Position numbers and translations under genes: made by a program. From Chitinophaga pinensis (GTDB lineage: Bacteria > Bacteroidota > Bacteroidia > NS11-12g > UBA955), in NCBI GenBank assembly GCA_945877575.1, contig CAMDUE010000005.1, forward strand, positions 109,226-173,225: DNA of 64,000 nt, read 5' to 3'. Positions 17,901 through 27,503 of this stretch are shown here, piece by piece (positions within the stretch are counted from its first letter, which is position 1; the number at the start of each line of letters is the position of its first letter). The notes under the pieces were generated by a model. The model did not search any database. It saw only the letters and a list, made by a program, of their open reading frames with translations, and was not told the DNA's origin.

Positions 17901-18907
17901 CTGAGTTTATAAGCGAATAGGCGCATTTCACGAGTGCTATTAAGTCCACCATTAAATAAGGTATTTGAAACTGCATCGTTGTTAGATACCGTTGAATTGC
18001 TTTTTGAACTTAAATCCCACAAATCCAAGTAATAAATTCCAAGAACTGGAATGTCATAGGCAATGGCAGTCACTTCATCTCCAACTCTAGAATTATTGCC
18101 ATCAACAAAATAAAAGCGGTCATAGTTTCCCGTTGTGGGTGAGGCAACTTGGGTTACTAAGATGTCTGGTTCGCTATCACTGATTTTGTTTGGGTCAATA
18201 TTGGTAACTGTGAATTCGATTTCGGAATTGAAATTCGCAATTCCGGTGCCGATATCGAGTCCTCGTTTTCCGTCAATTAGTACGTCTTTGATTTTTTTCT
18301 GAGGATTTAATGCTTGAGTAAGGGTACCGTCGTTTTTTGCGGCCCACAACAATACTGCGTTTGTGCCTGATCCCGTAAGGTTATTCACGGGGAAGGCATT
18401 CCATAAAGCAGAAGTATAACTAATATTTCGATTGCTAAGGGCAGTATCTGAAACTCCCGTAGAATACAATGTACTTCCAAATTTGAAAGCCAACAAATTA
18501 TGAGATAAATCCGGAAATAGTGAGTTATTGGAGGCAGTGGTGGTTGACCAATAACCGTTAAAATCGGTTATCATCCGGTCAATGTTTTCTAAAAAAATAA
18601 ATCCAGCAAGACTGCCCGATGTGTAACCACTTCGGTTAACTACAATGCTTCCTGATTGGGCTCCAGTTGGAATGGTAACGGTAATTAAACTGCTTGATCC
18701 AAACGAAAAAGATGCAGTTGTTCCACCAACGGTTACCGTCATTCCAGTTGAAGCAAAATTGCTCCCATTGACCGTTATGGTTTTACCTGCAATTTGAGAT
18801 ACCGGAGAAAAGCTAGTCACAGAAACCGCCTGCCCATAGGAATGCTTTGTAAAAGCAAAAAATACTAGTAGGGTGAATAAAGATATGTAAGATTGAGCAG
18901 TTTTCAA
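14984..18907 (-). CDS. Large T9SS surface protein with TIG and Ig-like domains
   Basis: About 1307 residues, secreted. A signal peptide (MKTAQSYISLFTLLVFFAF...SYGQ) is followed by an IPT/TIG domain (about residues 30-110), a region of unknown fold, Ig-like repeats (about 380-650), a G8-like or low-complexity beta region with many T, S and N residues, and a C-terminal T9SS sorting domain starting at VQVYPNPFKKN. No ATG exists near the start. I chose TTG 18907 because the alternative TTG 18925 lies within a promoter box. There is no enzymatic motif I recognise; a cell-surface or adhesive role is inferred. Confidence 0.85.
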   Translation of the reverse strand: MKTAQSYISLFTLLVFFAFTKHSYGQAVSVTSFSPVSQIAGKTITVNGSNFASTGMTVTVGGTTASFSFGSSSLITVTIPTGAQSGSIVVNRSGYTSGSLAGFIFLENIDRMITDFNGYWSTTTASNNSLFPDLSHNLLAFKFGSTLYSTGVSDTALSNRNISYTSALWNAFPVNNLTGSGTNAVLLWAAKNDGTLTQALNPQKKIKDVLIDGKRGLDIGTGIANFNSEIEFTVTNIDPNKISDSEPDILVTQVASPTTGNYDRFYFVDGNNSRVGDEVTAIAYDIPVLGIYYLDLWDLSSKSNSTVSNNDAVSNTLFNGGLNSTREMRLFAYKLSDFGITSSNYSNAVKLVFKPGGVADYAFVAYNANTFVIPTADIAQQPVSEIECYNSGNTVTFGVSASNPSSVGTNGGTITYQWKKNGTNISSATSSTYSISNPVASDNGAYTCEVTNNYGSILTDPAYLNIYIIAHPQTTSTCINSAATLSISAGGNYPSYQWYSNTTASNSGGTAINGATSNTYSPSVSSAGTYYYYCKVAAPSSTLGCTIDVTSDVATFTVSPTTVAGSLSGSTTVCYGTNSTTLTLSGQTGDITNWESSTTSNFTSKTNVSNTSTTLTAQNLTSSTYYRPVIKSGACAALSPSSALITVNTTYTWEGDISTNFATSTNWLEGCVPHTGADISFRTTSAPDRICELDQNRSLRNITIAGSSATHIFDLNNFTLTTTGTISSSSANIDARDASSTLRFNGASAQTLPAGSLVNNEIARLTINNSAGVSLGGTTNLTRLLTLVSGTLTTSGRLTFKSTADYTAQLATVPASGTSISGNVTVEKYVPARRAFRLLSPTVTTTSSINSNWQEGASSYSSDPNPGYGTHITGSLTGANGLDATLTGNPSLYTFSNTNQSWSSVLNTTTPTFSAGTPYRLMIRGGRTVDIYQSDNNPTPTNTTLRTTGTIYTGAYSVNNLSSTPGADNFIGNPYQCAVDLSQVITSSVANINSRYVYMWDPFINTRGAYATVDLSTSSTSPTASTATKYLQPGQAFFVKTSASAAGSPSFSFTEASKYTGGTFSTTNLWEIPNRVFDLIDVTLINKDSQVVADGTQIRFSPGFSDEISDLDSRKVMNLDENLSIYNEGNLLSIDSRSAAKSSDYIQLFLDRYRAKNYTFRIKVSAMAGFELQLRDKYTNQITAISKNQETEYSFSVSDLESKRIDRFALELNFPNEVKLQNQELSVSHVQVYPNPFKKNNLQIIGLPFNSDFKLELYDLQGRLIALPKLNVPENTLSFEETLPTGMYILTIRSSSESTSVIITKED

Positions 18908-18922
18908 GTAATTAAAATCTCT

Positions 18923-18930
18923 CAAAAATA
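18923..18930 (-). promoter_or_regulatory. -7 box TATTTTTG for the large T9SS gene
   Basis: A perfect TAnnTTTG box on the minus strand in the 14-bp gap after the acyltransferase gene. It overlaps the first possible TTG start and so favours the start at 18907. No convincing -33 element. Confidence 0.4.
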
Positions 18931-18939
18931 CACAAAAAA

Positions 18940-20601
18940 TCAGTCATTTCGTAGAGAAATTTCGTCAATTTTTGTAAGCATCAATATGTCTATACTGTTT
19001 TGAAAATCAGGGTCAATGTTGATCCCAATACAACGGGCATTTTGTTCTACGTAACGCTTGAAAAGCATGGGTGTCTTATTGCCGTTAGGTTCAATGCACT
19101 CAATGATTCGGTCCATTCTCTTGATGTCACCCGCCAATGATTGAGAAATCCACCCTTGAACCAACGGATTTTTGCGCAATTTTAAGGGGTGAAACGGGAT
19201 GAAGTGCTGAGCGATTTCTCGGTCTGCAAAGTGTTTCCAAAGAAATCCAGTGATTAATTGTTTTGAGTATTTATGAAAGCTATTGGGTAAACTTGTTTGG
19301 CCCAATAGGTATTTAAGTTCTGGATGTAAATTCAAGGTTTCCATGATTCCTTGCCATAAAACAAATAATGGAAATGCTTTTTGTTGGTATTCTGGAACTA
19401 CAAAGGCTCTGCCCATGACCATGGAAGATTTTAGAATTTCATCATTCGCCGAATTTTTCTTGTAAAAATCATGAATGATAGAATGGTAATTCTCTTGCTG
19501 ATAAAGGAATGTGCCAATGCCAAGTCGGTATGCGCCAACTAATTTTTGAGCTTCAGAATCCCACAGAATCAAATGGTGAAAATCTTGATCGTAAGTGTCT
19601 AAATCACGGCTTTTTCCCGAGCCTTCGTTTACCGCTCTGAAGGTGATTTCGCGCAATCTACCAATTTCCAGAAGAATGTTGGGCGACTGTTTTTGGGTGG
19701 TTAGAAAAACGTGGTTGCTTCCTTTATGTGTAAGGGGTGAGCCAAGTTTTGAAATTTCTGATGCCAATAATTCAGGGTGAATTTCATGTGCAATGGTTTC
19801 GAGGGCCTTCTTGGGAAGTTTAATTACGGGAGGCAATTGCAATAGCTTAGATTGGCGACTCATCAGCCTAATTTTTAATTCTAAGTCTGCAACAGACAAT
19901 TCATCGGTGACTTTAAAGGTTTTTCCTATGTATGATCTGATGGGTTTTAATCGGCGTTTTAGTCCCTCCCGGGGAAGCAGAGCTGCTTTCAACAGGGGAT
20001 TGATTTTGCTCAATTGGTAAAATAGGGCACTATTCCGTCCTCTTACGGCCCATGGTAGGGTTGTTCCGTGGTATTTAACCAAGATTTTTTTCGCTGTTGG
20101 ATGCCAAAAGTTTTCTGAGAATTTGCGGTGAATACGTCGTTCGGTATCAACTTCAGAATTTGAAAATAAGACTAAGCAATGTCCTTCCTCCAGCCATTTT
20201 AATGCGTTTTTAATGGCAAGGGCATTTTTGGGGGATATTTCTAATTCGTCAGTATTTATTTTGGGATTTCGAAGGGGGATTTCTGCTTCTATGGTATAAT
20301 CTTTGAGTGCTTTTAACGGATATGTGGTTGAGTTGACGATGAGTTTAATGTCAGTTCTGACCAACATTAAGGTGTCTAAAATTAATAATCCGTCTGCAAT
20401 GCCTGTGGGGTGGTTGGCCAATACCAACAATGAGCCGTTTGCGGGGATATTCTTAATCTGATTGGGGTTAATGATGTGTTTGACTTTTGAACGATTTTTA
20501 TATTCTAGTAAAAATTCATTTATTTCTAGATTTGTCCATGAATCGAAAATTCGTTTCGCTCTATTCCACCCTAAAATTCGTTTGGCAAAAATCTGCTGCA
20601 T
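18940..20601 (-). CDS. olsF: OlsF-like bifunctional acyltransferase (PlsC + GNAT domains)
   Basis: A 553-residue protein with two acyltransferase domains. The N-terminal part is lysophospholipid acyltransferase-like, with NHPTGIAD at residues 63-70 (the H-to-D catalytic pair) and AEIPLRN and LFSNSEVD further on. The C-terminal part (about 300-480) resembles the OlsB ornithine N-acyltransferase GNAT domain, with ITFRAVNEGSGKSRDLDTYD and DSEAQKLVGAYRLGIG. OlsF of Flavobacterium and Serratia has this order and makes ornithine lipids, so aminolipid synthesis is likely. A weak box TATTTTAG lies 8 nt before the ATG. Confidence 0.82.
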   Translation of the reverse strand: MQQIFAKRILGWNRAKRIFDSWTNLEINEFLLEYKNRSKVKHIINPNQIKNIPANGSLLVLANHPTGIADGLLILDTLMLVRTDIKLIVNSTTYPLKALKDYTIEAEIPLRNPKINTDELEISPKNALAIKNALKWLEEGHCLVLFSNSEVDTERRIHRKFSENFWHPTAKKILVKYHGTTLPWAVRGRNSALFYQLSKINPLLKAALLPREGLKRRLKPIRSYIGKTFKVTDELSVADLELKIRLMSRQSKLLQLPPVIKLPKKALETIAHEIHPELLASEISKLGSPLTHKGSNHVFLTTQKQSPNILLEIGRLREITFRAVNEGSGKSRDLDTYDQDFHHLILWDSEAQKLVGAYRLGIGTFLYQQENYHSIIHDFYKKNSANDEILKSSMVMGRAFVVPEYQQKAFPLFVLWQGIMETLNLHPELKYLLGQTSLPNSFHKYSKQLITGFLWKHFADREIAQHFIPFHPLKLRKNPLVQGWISQSLAGDIKRMDRIIECIEPNGNKTPMLFKRYVEQNARCIGINIDPDFQNSIDILMLTKIDEISLRND

Positions 20602-20723
20602 ATAATTTACTAAAATACGGCTTTATGGTTAAATAAAGGTTAGGCACACATCAATAAACTGTGAAATTATGCAGTTTAATGGGGAGTAAGAGGCTCAAAA
20701 ATTTGTTGTAAATTGCAAAAATT

Positions 20724-23411
20724 ATGGGGCAAAAGTTTACCTTAATTCTAGTAGCACTTTTTTTTATGAACCAACTTGGCGCCCAATCGGCCAGAGAAGT
20801 GGGTGTTGAAATAAAAGCCAACTTGAATTCTTCCAAGCAGATAGAGCTGAAATGGTTGCAACAATCTGGCTCAACTAGATATCAAGTTTTTACTAAAAAC
20901 AATACCAATACGGGCTGGGACAGACTTGCCGATTTATCAGGTTCTGACACTTCATTCACCGATACAACCTACAAGATTGGCAGCAGGAAAGAATACAGAG
21001 TAGCGAGAACTTCATCCAATTACACCGGCTTTGATGGAAATGGATACATTGTAGCGGGTTTTGAAGTTCCGGCAGCAGAATCACTTGGACGAGTTCTCCT
21101 ATTGATTGAAGATAAATATCAGACTTCAGCGTCCCCCGAAATCAAAAAATACATCCGTCAAATTCAAAATGAAGGTTACACGGTAGATACTCATTATGTT
21201 TCTTCTGGTGAAAAACCATCCAATGTAAAAAATTGGATTTATAAGCAGTGGCAAAAAGATACCACCCTAGCAACCAGCATCTTTCTTTTGGGCAGAGTTC
21301 CGGTTCCTTATTCTGGGAATATGAGGCCTGACGGACATACTGAGCATACTGGTGCTTGGCCGGCGGATATGTATTATGGATGTTTTTATGTAAGTTGGAC
21401 TGATAATTCAGTTAATAATTCCGCTGCTACTTATTCTCGAAATCATAATATTCCGAATGACGGTAAATTTGATATCAGCCGTTTAAATTCAACGGCAAAG
21501 ACATCTGTAGATTATTGTCAATTACCGGTTGGTAGAGTAGATCTCACTGATATGCCATCGTTTGGTGATGATACCACGCTGATTAAAAGGTACTTGAATA
21601 AAGCACTATTGTTTAGAACGGGCTTGAGAAAAGTTCAAAATCGCGGATTGATTGATGACAATTTTGGGTATTTTAGTAGTGAAGCTTTTGCCTCTGGTGG
21701 CTACAGGAACATGGCTACTTTCAGCTCTCAAGAACCCAGTACGCAAGATTACCTTACCGAAATGAAAAGCAACGATTATTTGCTTTCTTATGCTTGTGGA
21801 CCAGGAACATACAATAGCGCGGGTGGAATTGGAAGTACTTCAAATTTTGCCAATGATAGTTTGTTGAATCCATTCACCATGATGTTTGGTAGTTACTTTG
21901 GTGATTGGGACAATAGCGATAATTTTCTTCGTGCACCATTAGCTTCTAAAGGTTGGGGGTTGTCTAATGTTTGGAGTGGAAGACCTTATTGGATGTTCCA
22001 TTCTTGTGCACAGGGTTATCCATTATCAGATGCAGTATTAAGAACGTACAATACTTGGAACATATACAACGCCGCTGCTTGGATGTCGGGTGTGCATACT
22101 GCCTTGATGGGTGATCCTACTTTGCGCATGTTTGTGGTTGACAATGTTCATTCATTGAGGCTGAGTTCTACCTGCAATGAAGAGTTGAAAGTTCATTGGG
22201 GTGATGTTAAAGATTTGGCCGATTCTGTTTCGGTGGAAGAGTGGTCGGGTAATAATTTGGTGAATAAATGGATGACTTCGAGCAGTGACACCCAAATGGT
22301 CATTTCAAAAAAACCTGGTAATTATCATTTCTCGGTTAGATTATTGAAAAAAATGAGCAGTGCTTCAGGCACATGGTGGCAATGGGGAGCAAGGAACTTT
22401 GATTCGGTTGAAGTTTCGCGCAAATTGAAAGCCGAAATCATCAGTAAACTCCCATCTATTTTATGTTTGAAAGAGATTTATGCCTTTAATGACACTTTTG
22501 ATTTACAAACGGGTGAATCAAGAATTTGGCACTTGGGGATGGATTCCATTTCGATCGGTTCTTCAGTTGAATTAAAATCGGATACCGCTTTTGCAACCTT
22601 ATTATGGCTGACTTTGAAAAACAATTTGGGTTGTAAATATCAAGATTCAGTATTTGTAAGTTTTAAAAATACTTCAGCAGCTAATTTGAATTTAAGTGAA
22701 AAAGTTGCTTGTCAATACGATAGCATCAGTATTTCTTATCCATTTGGATTGAATTCAGGGACTTTCATTTGGACTATTCAAGATCAACAGGGCGCTTCAG
22801 ATACAATTACCGGGGTCTCAAACATTAAAATTAATGGCAAAAACGCTGGAAATTTCACCATCAAATTCAGCGGTTTAGATACTGCAGGTTGTAATGATGA
22901 ATTGACCGATGTTATTACCTTTAACCCAACACCTGGGTTGCCTAATTTTGATCTTTACGAGGGATTGGGCAGAACCAGAGATACCATGCGATTGAAAGCT
23001 AGTTCTGGATGGACAAATTATTGGTGGAACAACGTAAAAACCACCGATTCATTGTATTGGTTCGTCGCAGATACCGAGGGCATCGTCGAAGTTTCACTGA
23101 AAATAAGCAATGAATTTGGATGCGAATCTGAAACAGCATACCGCAAATACCCCATCGTTTTAAATCAAACTTCCGGATTGCAAATGTCTTTATTGGAGAT
23201 ATATCCCAATCCGGCAAATGAAAAAATCAGATTAATTTCTACCACTGGGTCATTAAAGGTATTCAGTTCAACAGGAAAATTGATTTGGAGCAATCCACTT
23301 TCGGAGAAATCAGTAGAACTGAATATAAGAGATTGGACAGCCGGAGTTTATATCTTCCAAATGACAGATATTTCTGGAAATATTCAAAATGTAAAATTGA
23401 TAAAGCATTAA
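20724..23411 (+). CDS. T9SS secreted protein with degenerate gingipain-like (C25) domain
   Basis: An 895-residue exported protein. The signal peptide is MGQKFTLILVALFFMNQLGAQ. An FN3-like stretch follows, then a C25-like region of about residues 110-480 with FLLGRVPVPYSGN, LPVGRVDL and HTALMGDPTLRM, which recur in gingipain-family folds. At the places where gingipains have the catalytic His-Gly and Cys, this protein reads SYACGPGTYN and FGSYFGDWD, so canonical catalysis looks absent. Ig-like domains and a T9SS sorting domain (LLEIYPNPANEKIRL) end the protein. It forms a pair with the next gene 1 bp downstream. I infer a surface-protein role. Confidence 0.8.
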   Translation: MGQKFTLILVALFFMNQLGAQSAREVGVEIKANLNSSKQIELKWLQQSGSTRYQVFTKNNTNTGWDRLADLSGSDTSFTDTTYKIGSRKEYRVARTSSNYTGFDGNGYIVAGFEVPAAESLGRVLLLIEDKYQTSASPEIKKYIRQIQNEGYTVDTHYVSSGEKPSNVKNWIYKQWQKDTTLATSIFLLGRVPVPYSGNMRPDGHTEHTGAWPADMYYGCFYVSWTDNSVNNSAATYSRNHNIPNDGKFDISRLNSTAKTSVDYCQLPVGRVDLTDMPSFGDDTTLIKRYLNKALLFRTGLRKVQNRGLIDDNFGYFSSEAFASGGYRNMATFSSQEPSTQDYLTEMKSNDYLLSYACGPGTYNSAGGIGSTSNFANDSLLNPFTMMFGSYFGDWDNSDNFLRAPLASKGWGLSNVWSGRPYWMFHSCAQGYPLSDAVLRTYNTWNIYNAAAWMSGVHTALMGDPTLRMFVVDNVHSLRLSSTCNEELKVHWGDVKDLADSVSVEEWSGNNLVNKWMTSSSDTQMVISKKPGNYHFSVRLLKKMSSASGTWWQWGARNFDSVEVSRKLKAEIISKLPSILCLKEIYAFNDTFDLQTGESRIWHLGMDSISIGSSVELKSDTAFATLLWLTLKNNLGCKYQDSVFVSFKNTSAANLNLSEKVACQYDSISISYPFGLNSGTFIWTIQDQQGASDTITGVSNIKINGKNAGNFTIKFSGLDTAGCNDELTDVITFNPTPGLPNFDLYEGLGRTRDTMRLKASSGWTNYWWNNVKTTDSLYWFVADTEGIVEVSLKISNEFGCESETAYRKYPIVLNQTSGLQMSLLEIYPNPANEKIRLISTTGSLKVFSSTGKLIWSNPLSEKSVELNIRDWTAGVYIFQMTDISGNIQNVKLIKH

Positions 23412-23412
23412 T

Positions 23413-25557
23413 ATGAATCAATTCCTAAAACTTCTTTTTGGCCTTTCATTCTTAATGTATGCCAATAATACCCAGGCACAGGGTAGGCAGGAAAATTGCT
23501 TGGACTTTGATGGTGCCGATGATTATGTAGAATTTGCTGTAGATTCTTCCTTGAATTTCAAGCAATCAGCGTTGACGGTGGAAGCTTGGATTTATCCTTA
23601 TGGATTCGGGCAGGAAGCTGATGAAGGTGGTATTATTTCTTGGTACAACAATGCCATGAATGCTGGTTTTTATTTAAATGCAGGAAATGGTGGTCATTTA
23701 TATTTTGGGGTTTTTGATGATACATCAGAAAAGGAGTTAATGGTGTTGAATGTGGTTAAAACCAACCAATGGTCACACATCGCAGCGAGTTTTGGTACAG
23801 ATCAGTATTTAAGGATTTACATGAATGGTGTTTTGAAAGACTCTGTTTATGCTGATTTTAAAGTTGGTAATGCATTGAGCACACCTTTGATGATTGGTAA
23901 ACGAGAGGGTGGACTTCTGACTTTCTACGGTAAAATTGATGAAGTACGAGTTTGGAAGCGTCAATTAAGCACGGGTGAGATGTTCAGTAATTACCAAAGA
24001 AGACGGTGCGGTTATGATGGGTCATTAAGAGCTTATTACAATTTCAACTGGGGAATAGCTGCAAAAAATAACAGTACACTCAAAAAGCTATTTGATTTAT
24101 CTGGATACAAGAACGATGGTGTTTTAAAGAACTTTTTACTTTTGGGTACTTACTCAAATTGGATTGTTGGCAAATCATTGACTTCTGATGTGTTTTCGGT
24201 AGTTGATACCGTTGTTCGTTGTGACCGTTATCCAGCTCCCTCTGGAAAACGCGTATATACAAGTTCGGGTACTTATTATGATACCATTACAACCAAAAGA
24301 GGTTGCGACTCTGCCTTGAAAATTGTGTTGACCATTAAAAAGTCTACAAGCAGAATTATCAATGTGAGAACTTGTGGCCCGTATACTGGCCCTAGCGGTT
24401 TAAAAACATTTACTCAATCTGGTACCTATTTGGATGTGATTAAAAACGCAGCTGGTTGCGATTCAAACATTACAATCAAACTTCGATTGGGCCCAGATTC
24501 TACTTTATTCGATACAAGTGTTTGTGATTTTTTCATTCTTCCGCACAGTAAGCGTTCAGTTTCAACTACTGGTTGGCACACAGATACCCTGAAAAATTAT
24601 ATTGGTTGTGATTCGCTCATCATGTTTAATGTGAAAATACGCCTCAAGTCTTTTTCCAGTCGTACCATTGATTTTTGCAGATGGGCATTTATTCCAACCA
24701 ATCAAAAAATCATTAAGACACCCGGTACATATTACGATACTCTTGTAAATTCTGTAGGATGTGATAGCATTATTGCCTTCATTTTTAAATCAAAAGAAAC
24801 ATTCAGTAATTTTAAAGATTTTGAATGTGGCTCATACACCAGTGCATCTGGCAAAATCTGGACGCAATCTGGAATTTATTTTGATACCATCATCAATTCG
24901 AAGTTATGTGATAGTATCATTCGGGTAGATTTAACAATTACGCCCAATTCTCACAAGACCTTAGATATAAATGTATGCCGTCGTTGGCGAGTGCCTTCGA
25001 GGAAGTATTTTATTACTAAGTCGGGAACTTACCGCGACACTATCATGAATGTGGAAGGTTGTGACAGCATCATCACCATAAATGCCACAGTTACTCAGTT
25101 TGATTATTCTGTGGAACAACGTCCAGATACTTTAGTTGCTCTCGGTTTAGCAGACAACTACAAGTGGCTGGATTGCGATGCAAACAGAGCTCCCATCCCC
25201 GGAGAAAACAATGCCTTTATGAAGATCACCCGTGACGGACGATTTGCCGTTGAACTTTCAAATAACGACGGCTGCAAAGACACCAGTGCCTGTCTCGTAG
25301 TTAAGAAAAATTCGCAAGAATCCTTTAATAAAAACCTTTTGAATATCAGTGTTTATCCCAATCCCGCTACCTATGAATTGAATTTTGCTGGTATTGAAGG
25401 GTCTTTTGACTTCCAAATTTTGAATGTGGTGGGTCAGCAAATGTTGTCGGGTACTTCCAATCAAGGAAATATCCAATTTGAGCTGTCGCCAGGCATATAT
25501 TTCATTGCGGTTTCGCAAAACGGACAATCATCCGTAATGAGGTTCAATGTGGAGTAG
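23413..25557 (+). CDS. T9SS protein with LamG domain and six Cys repeats
   Basis: A 714-residue exported protein. A signal peptide is followed by a LamG/concanavalin-like domain (residues about 25-220, with QENCLDFDGADDYVEF and GKIDEVRVWKRQLS). Six repeats of about 48 residues follow (about 268-560), each with a leading Cys, a SGTYxDT-like strand and GCDS or LCDS. The C-terminal T9SS sorting domain begins at ISVYPNPATYELNF. The first repeat is CDRYPAPSGK..GCDS. Function is unknown; binding of surface glycans is an inference from the LamG domain. Confidence 0.85.
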   Translation: MNQFLKLLFGLSFLMYANNTQAQGRQENCLDFDGADDYVEFAVDSSLNFKQSALTVEAWIYPYGFGQEADEGGIISWYNNAMNAGFYLNAGNGGHLYFGVFDDTSEKELMVLNVVKTNQWSHIAASFGTDQYLRIYMNGVLKDSVYADFKVGNALSTPLMIGKREGGLLTFYGKIDEVRVWKRQLSTGEMFSNYQRRRCGYDGSLRAYYNFNWGIAAKNNSTLKKLFDLSGYKNDGVLKNFLLLGTYSNWIVGKSLTSDVFSVVDTVVRCDRYPAPSGKRVYTSSGTYYDTITTKRGCDSALKIVLTIKKSTSRIINVRTCGPYTGPSGLKTFTQSGTYLDVIKNAAGCDSNITIKLRLGPDSTLFDTSVCDFFILPHSKRSVSTTGWHTDTLKNYIGCDSLIMFNVKIRLKSFSSRTIDFCRWAFIPTNQKIIKTPGTYYDTLVNSVGCDSIIAFIFKSKETFSNFKDFECGSYTSASGKIWTQSGIYFDTIINSKLCDSIIRVDLTITPNSHKTLDINVCRRWRVPSRKYFITKSGTYRDTIMNVEGCDSIITINATVTQFDYSVEQRPDTLVALGLADNYKWLDCDANRAPIPGENNAFMKITRDGRFAVELSNNDGCKDTSACLVVKKNSQESFNKNLLNISVYPNPATYELNFAGIEGSFDFQILNVVGQQMLSGTSNQGNIQFELSPGIYFIAVSQNGQSSVMRFNVE

Positions 25558-26791
25558 ATTTTTACTCTTTTTATTTGTTTCGGGGGATGTTTTGGCAGGA
25601 CCAAATCCTCGTCCCTTGGTGAAAACCGAAGTCAAAGAAGGTAGGTTTTTTCAATTGGGAAAACCCTATTTTGCTAAAGGCTGTAATTATTGGTATGGAA
25701 GTTTGTTGGCAGCGCAAGATGATGCGGTTTCAAAGCGGAGATTGAGTTCAGAGCTAGACTTCCTCAAGAAACAAGGAATACAGAATCTTCGCGTTTTTGT
25801 TGCTTTCGAAGGAGATCAAGACAGTTCATACCCCTATAGAGTCATTCCAGGTATACAATCTAAGCCTAGAGTTTTCAATGAGACTTTAATGAGAGGTTTA
25901 GACCGGCTGTTGCATGAACTTTGGGTGCGTGACATGCAAGCCATTTTAGTATTGAGCAACAACTGGGAATGGTCGGGTGGATTTGGTCAGTACCTAGAAT
26001 GGGCGGGGGTTTCGGGAGTTCTCCCCAAAGAAGCTGGTTGGAATTGGAATGAGTATTGTACTTGGATTTCAAAGTTCTACTCCAACCAGGAATGTTTAGA
26101 CAATTACACCAATAGCATGAAGGCATTGGTCTCTCGAAAAAGTTCGGTAGATGATCTTTACATGAATCAGCACCCTGCAATTTTTGCTTGGGAATTGGCC
26201 AACGAACCTCGTCCAATGCGGCCCGAAGCACGAAATGATTATGTCAATTGGGTGAAAACCACGGCGCGATTGGTTCAACGTTTAGATTCTGTGCATCTCA
26301 TAACAATAGGAGTGGAAGGTAGCATTGGCACACTTCAAGATCTGAATCTTTTTGAGGAAATTCACCAAATCCATGAAATTGACTTTTGCACCATACATCT
26401 TTGGCCTAAAACATGGAATTGGTACAATGATTCCAATGCAGCGGTTCAGGATTCAACATTGAAAAAAACGGAACAGTATATCGCTCAACATGTTTTGGTT
26501 TGTGAACGGTTGAATAAACCGTTGATCATTGAAGAATTTGGAATGCAAAGGGATGGACATTCATTATCGTTTGAAGCAACCACTGTGCAAAGAGATAAAT
26601 ACTATCAGTTTGTCTTAAACTGTGTTCGGAAATACAAGGTTGCAGGATTTCATTTCTGGGGATTTGCTGGCGTGCCCGAAACCGTTCCCGGATACCTTGC
26701 AGATCCTCCGCAAGAGGAGAGAGGGTTGTATTCGGTATCCCAAGATGATCAATCCACCTGGGAAGTGATCAGAAATTTTAAATGGCGCTGA
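25547..26791 (+). CDS. GH5 family mannanase-like glycoside hydrolase
   Basis: A 414-residue secreted hydrolase with an N-terminal signal peptide (MWSRFLLFLFVSGDVLAG). The general acid lies in WELANEPRPM (about residue 218) and the nucleophile in IIEEFGMQRDG (about residue 329), both typical of GH5 subfamily 7 beta-mannanases. KGCNYWYGSLLAAQ near the N-terminus also fits. The start overlaps the end of the preceding T9SS gene by 11 bp, and the gene is convergent with cutC (14-bp overlap). Substrate specificity is inferred from family resemblance. Confidence 0.85.
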   Translation: MWSRFLLFLFVSGDVLAGPNPRPLVKTEVKEGRFFQLGKPYFAKGCNYWYGSLLAAQDDAVSKRRLSSELDFLKKQGIQNLRVFVAFEGDQDSSYPYRVIPGIQSKPRVFNETLMRGLDRLLHELWVRDMQAILVLSNNWEWSGGFGQYLEWAGVSGVLPKEAGWNWNEYCTWISKFYSNQECLDNYTNSMKALVSRKSSVDDLYMNQHPAIFAWELANEPRPMRPEARNDYVNWVKTTARLVQRLDSVHLITIGVEGSIGTLQDLNLFEEIHQIHEIDFCTIHLWPKTWNWYNDSNAAVQDSTLKKTEQYIAQHVLVCERLNKPLIIEEFGMQRDGHSLSFEATTVQRDKYYQFVLNCVRKYKVAGFHFWGFAGVPETVPGYLADPPQEERGLYSVSQDDQSTWEVIRNFKWR

Positions 26792-27503
26792 TTGCAGCTT
26801 TTATCTTTTGTATTTCAAGGAGGTCAGCTTGATGATATGAGCTTGAACCGACAGGTTGGTAGGTCATTAATTTCTTAGCTGTGGCGTGGATTTCAGTGGC
26901 TTTTGTGATTTTCAAAATAGAGACGACATTCTCGCTGTTTATTCCTGAACCTGGCATGATTTGGATCCTGTTTTCTGACCATTCAACCAGTTTTTTTAAG
27001 TTTTCAGCACCTTCAACGGCGGTTGGTTTTCCTCCGCTACTCAAGATTCGTTCAATACCCAAACTGGCTAATTCAACGATTGCTTTTTGCCATTCAGATT
27101 CAGGATGATGTTGCATAAATGCATCAAATGCTCGATGAAAAGTTATTTTCCCGGACCATATTTTTTTAAGCCAGTATAGCTGCTGATAGTCAATGTGATG
27201 GTTGGAAGTAAGAAATCCGCTTACAACACCGTCTACACCCAATTCTTGAAATTGAAGAAGATCTTCTTTGAGGACATCTCTCTCCAGCAGTGAATAGTCA
27301 AAACTTCCGCTGCGCGGCCTAACCAAAACCATCAAAGGAATGCCGGCGTTTTTGCAAAGTTCTAGGCTTTTTTTAACAGTTCCGTATGATGGAGTACATC
27401 CGCCTTCGGAAAGGTTTTCAAATAATTCAATTCTATCGGCGCCAGATTGGATGGCCGTTTCAACAGATTGAATGTGACTACAAGCTACTTCTAGCTGAAT
27501 CAT
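26778..27503 (-). CDS. cutC: CutC family protein
   Basis: A 241-residue TIM-barrel protein of the CutC family, historically called copper homeostasis protein though its biochemical role is unclear. Diagnostic segments are SGADRIELFENLSEGGCTPSYG, VLVRPRSGSFDYS, FHRAFDAF and ILSSGGKPTA. It overlaps the glycosylasparaginase stop by 4 bp and forms the end of a three-gene run with GH20 and the asparaginase. Confidence 0.93.
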   Translation of the reverse strand: MIQLEVACSHIQSVETAIQSGADRIELFENLSEGGCTPSYGTVKKSLELCKNAGIPLMVLVRPRSGSFDYSLLERDVLKEDLLQFQELGVDGVVSGFLTSNHHIDYQQLYWLKKIWSGKITFHRAFDAFMQHHPESEWQKAIVELASLGIERILSSGGKPTAVEGAENLKKLVEWSENRIQIMPGSGINSENVVSILKITKATEIHATAKKLMTYQPVGSSSYHQADLLEIQKIKAAISAI

